This document shows, in pieces, positions 6,832 to 7,774 of a DNA stretch of 7,774 nt. The position numbers and the translations under genes were made by a program. This DNA comes from Deltaproteobacteria bacterium (GTDB lineage Bacteria > SAR324 > NAC60-12): assembly GCA_003541985.1 (NCBI GenBank), contig DPLM01000069.1:1-7774 (forward strand), read 5' to 3'. The notes under the pieces were generated by a model that did not search any database, was not told where the DNA came from, and saw only the letters and a list, made by a program, of their open reading frames with translations. Within the stretch, counting starts at the first letter, position 1, and every line of letters begins with the position of its first letter.

Positions 6832-7462
6832 ATTCAGGAAATCATCCCTTTGACGATTCAGGGAGAAGGATTCTATGCGGGGAGAAGTTGCTCTTTCATT
6901 CGACTCTTCGGGTGCCCGGTAGGTTGCTGGTTTTGCCACACAGGCTACGCACCAAGAAACCTTAAGGATTTGAAAAAAACTCCCTCGATTGTCAATAGAC
7001 TATAAATTCCTGCTAGAACGATTGCAAAGTCGCTTTGTTGTCATCAGTGGAGGAGAACCGCTCTACCATCAGAATTTTGAGGAATTGCTTGAGAGGTTGT
7101 TGAGAGACAACTTCGAAGTAGCATTAGAAACCAGTGGAGCAAGAGCCTACCCATTTGAGAGGTTTCCTCAGGTTTGGGTGACGTTCAGTCCAAAATTGCA
7201 TGCTACAAATTATCTGAAAGATCAGCATAGTCCAACTTTCTGGACAAATTCTCATGAAATTAAGGTGGTGATAAGTGAGGCTTCTGATTGGGAAGCTTAC
7301 GAGCAGTTACTGAATCAAGCGGCCCAACGCGAAATTCCGATCTGTCTCCAACCTGAATGGTCTAAACAAATCGAAGCCACTCCCCTGATTCTTCAAATTC
7401 TGCAACAGAAGCCGGATTGGAAAATTTCTGTACAACTCCACAAGTATCTTCGGCTGCCTTAG
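6832..7462 (+). pseudogene. queE: 7-carboxy-7-deazaguanine synthase (QueE-like radical SAM), frameshifted
   Basis: QueE turns 6-carboxytetrahydropterin into 7-carboxy-7-deazaguanine on the way to queuosine. The N-terminal frame (6832-7005) gives IQGEGFYAGRS and the iron-sulfur cysteines Cys28, Cys32 and Cys35 in GCPVGCWFC, then stops at TAA 7003-7005. The rest continues in another frame from about 6989. Deleting one A from the A7 tract at 6973-6979 joins them into about 209 residues, the normal size. Further motifs in the joined protein are the SAM-binding GGEP at 73-76, ETSGA at 99-103, SPK at 119-121, HEIKVVI near 141-147, LQPEWS near 172-177 and the family ending HKYLRLP. The residue after the third cysteine is His, not the usual Asp. 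No ATG or GTG is available: TAA at 6826-6828 closes the frame, leaving ATT 6832 or TTG 6850, so a second lesion may lie upstream. Confidence 0.85.
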
Positions 7463-7614
7463 ATTTTTGAACTGATCACTGTTTTGGAATTATGAGTAAT
7501 ATTTAATATTTATTCAAATAAATCAATTATTAATATAAATTTATTAATTTATGTAATAAATGATTTTTATCTATCAGTTGAATGTGTGATCAACGCTAAT
7601 TTAACGGGTATAGT
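7463..7614. other. Very AT-rich spacer
   Basis: From about 7485 to 7575 the sequence is almost entirely A and T, unlike the rest of the window. It holds a weak all-AT stem-loop (ATTTATT at 7508-7514 against AATAAAT at 7517-7523) and the palindrome ATAAATTTAT at 7535-7544. No open frame, GC-rich terminator hairpin or clear promoter pair is seen. It could be a promoter or UP-element region for the next gene, or neutral sequence in a decaying region. Confidence 0.5.
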
Positions 7615-7774
7615 ATGATTCCATGGGAAATTCATGGATATGAGGTTTCTAACTGCAACTACGCGTATAGCTGTCGTTGCCAGTTTAATGCGCTACCAAC
7701 AATAGGAACATGTGCGGCAGCTGGGATATAAGATTTAGAAAGGATTTTACGGTGAAGTGTCACTTAATGGTTTA
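7615..7774 (+). pseudogene. DUF1326 protein, decayed, cut by window edge
   Basis: The ATG at 7615 opens a 38-codon frame that stops at TAA 7729-7731. Its product matches the N-terminus of DUF1326 proteins: WEIHGYEVSNCN, then a Cys-X-Cys pair followed by QFNALPT. The typical family string is NCNCAYGCPCQFNALPT; here the second cysteine is Tyr, the glycine is Ser and the proline is Arg. Removing one G from GGG at 7723-7725 restores the family continuation (AAAGYKI, then KGFYGEVSLNGL) to the window edge, but a TAG at 7736-7738 interrupts it. One frameshift, one nonsense codon and altered conserved residues within 160 bases indicate a decayed gene or very poor sequence. The family has no settled function. 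Only the first third or less of the gene is in view. Confidence 0.8.

Noticed and set aside
1..7774. Cyanobacterial origin on the basis of GCGATCGC
   Set aside because: Two octamers are too few, and no photosynthetic or otherwise diagnostic gene is present.
5936..7774. Insertion sequence or phage remnant as the cause of the broken genes
   Set aside because: No transposase, integrase, terminal inverted repeats or target duplications were seen; the lesions are single-base changes.

Overview
The window reads as a stretch of a bacterial chromosome of moderate GC content, with compact spacing, good Shine-Dalgarno sites on some genes and periplasmic-type signal peptides, so a Gram-negative-like organism is the best guess. 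Nothing in it fixes the taxon. Two copies of the octamer GCGATCGC are reminiscent of cyanobacterial HIP1, but the gene content is not diagnostic; a marine heterotroph would fit equally well.

Left edge (1-339, minus): the N-terminal part of a secreted DUF3179 protein, cut by the window edge. It diverges from the next unit across a 188-base intergenic region that carries a plausible promoter for the plus-strand genes.

Centre (528-4962, plus): a four-gene unit. It encodes a periplasmic substrate-binding protein of the NMT1/SsuA/TauA type, an ATPase with all nucleotide-binding motifs, an unusually long inner-membrane permease, and an FAD-dependent oxidoreductase of the GGATN type. This is a complete ABC importer joined to a redox enzyme. 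Converging on it with only two bases between stop codons is a minus-strand NAD(P)-dependent dehydrogenase of the 3-hydroxyisobutyrate/tartronate semialdehyde reductase family (4965-5837). Together they look like uptake and oxidation of a small organic compound; the substrate cannot be read from the sequence.

Right end (5936-7774): three consecutive genes, all broken. An alpha/beta hydrolase (minus) is split by one extra A in an A7 tract exactly upstream of its catalytic serine. A 7-carboxy-7-deazaguanine synthase (QueE-like radical SAM, plus) is split by one extra A in another A7 tract just after its iron-sulfur cysteine motif, and has no normal start codon. After a very AT-rich spacer, a DUF1326 gene (plus, running off the edge) shows a frameshift, a nonsense codon and loss of a conserved cysteine. 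The two A7 lesions share the string TGAAAAAAA and the same sign of shift. Gene decay, sequence error at the contig end, and slippage-corrected expression are the three competing explanations. Longer or equal homopolymers inside the intact ATPase gene argue against a uniform homopolymer error.

No tRNA, rRNA, CRISPR array, transposase or phage gene was seen.
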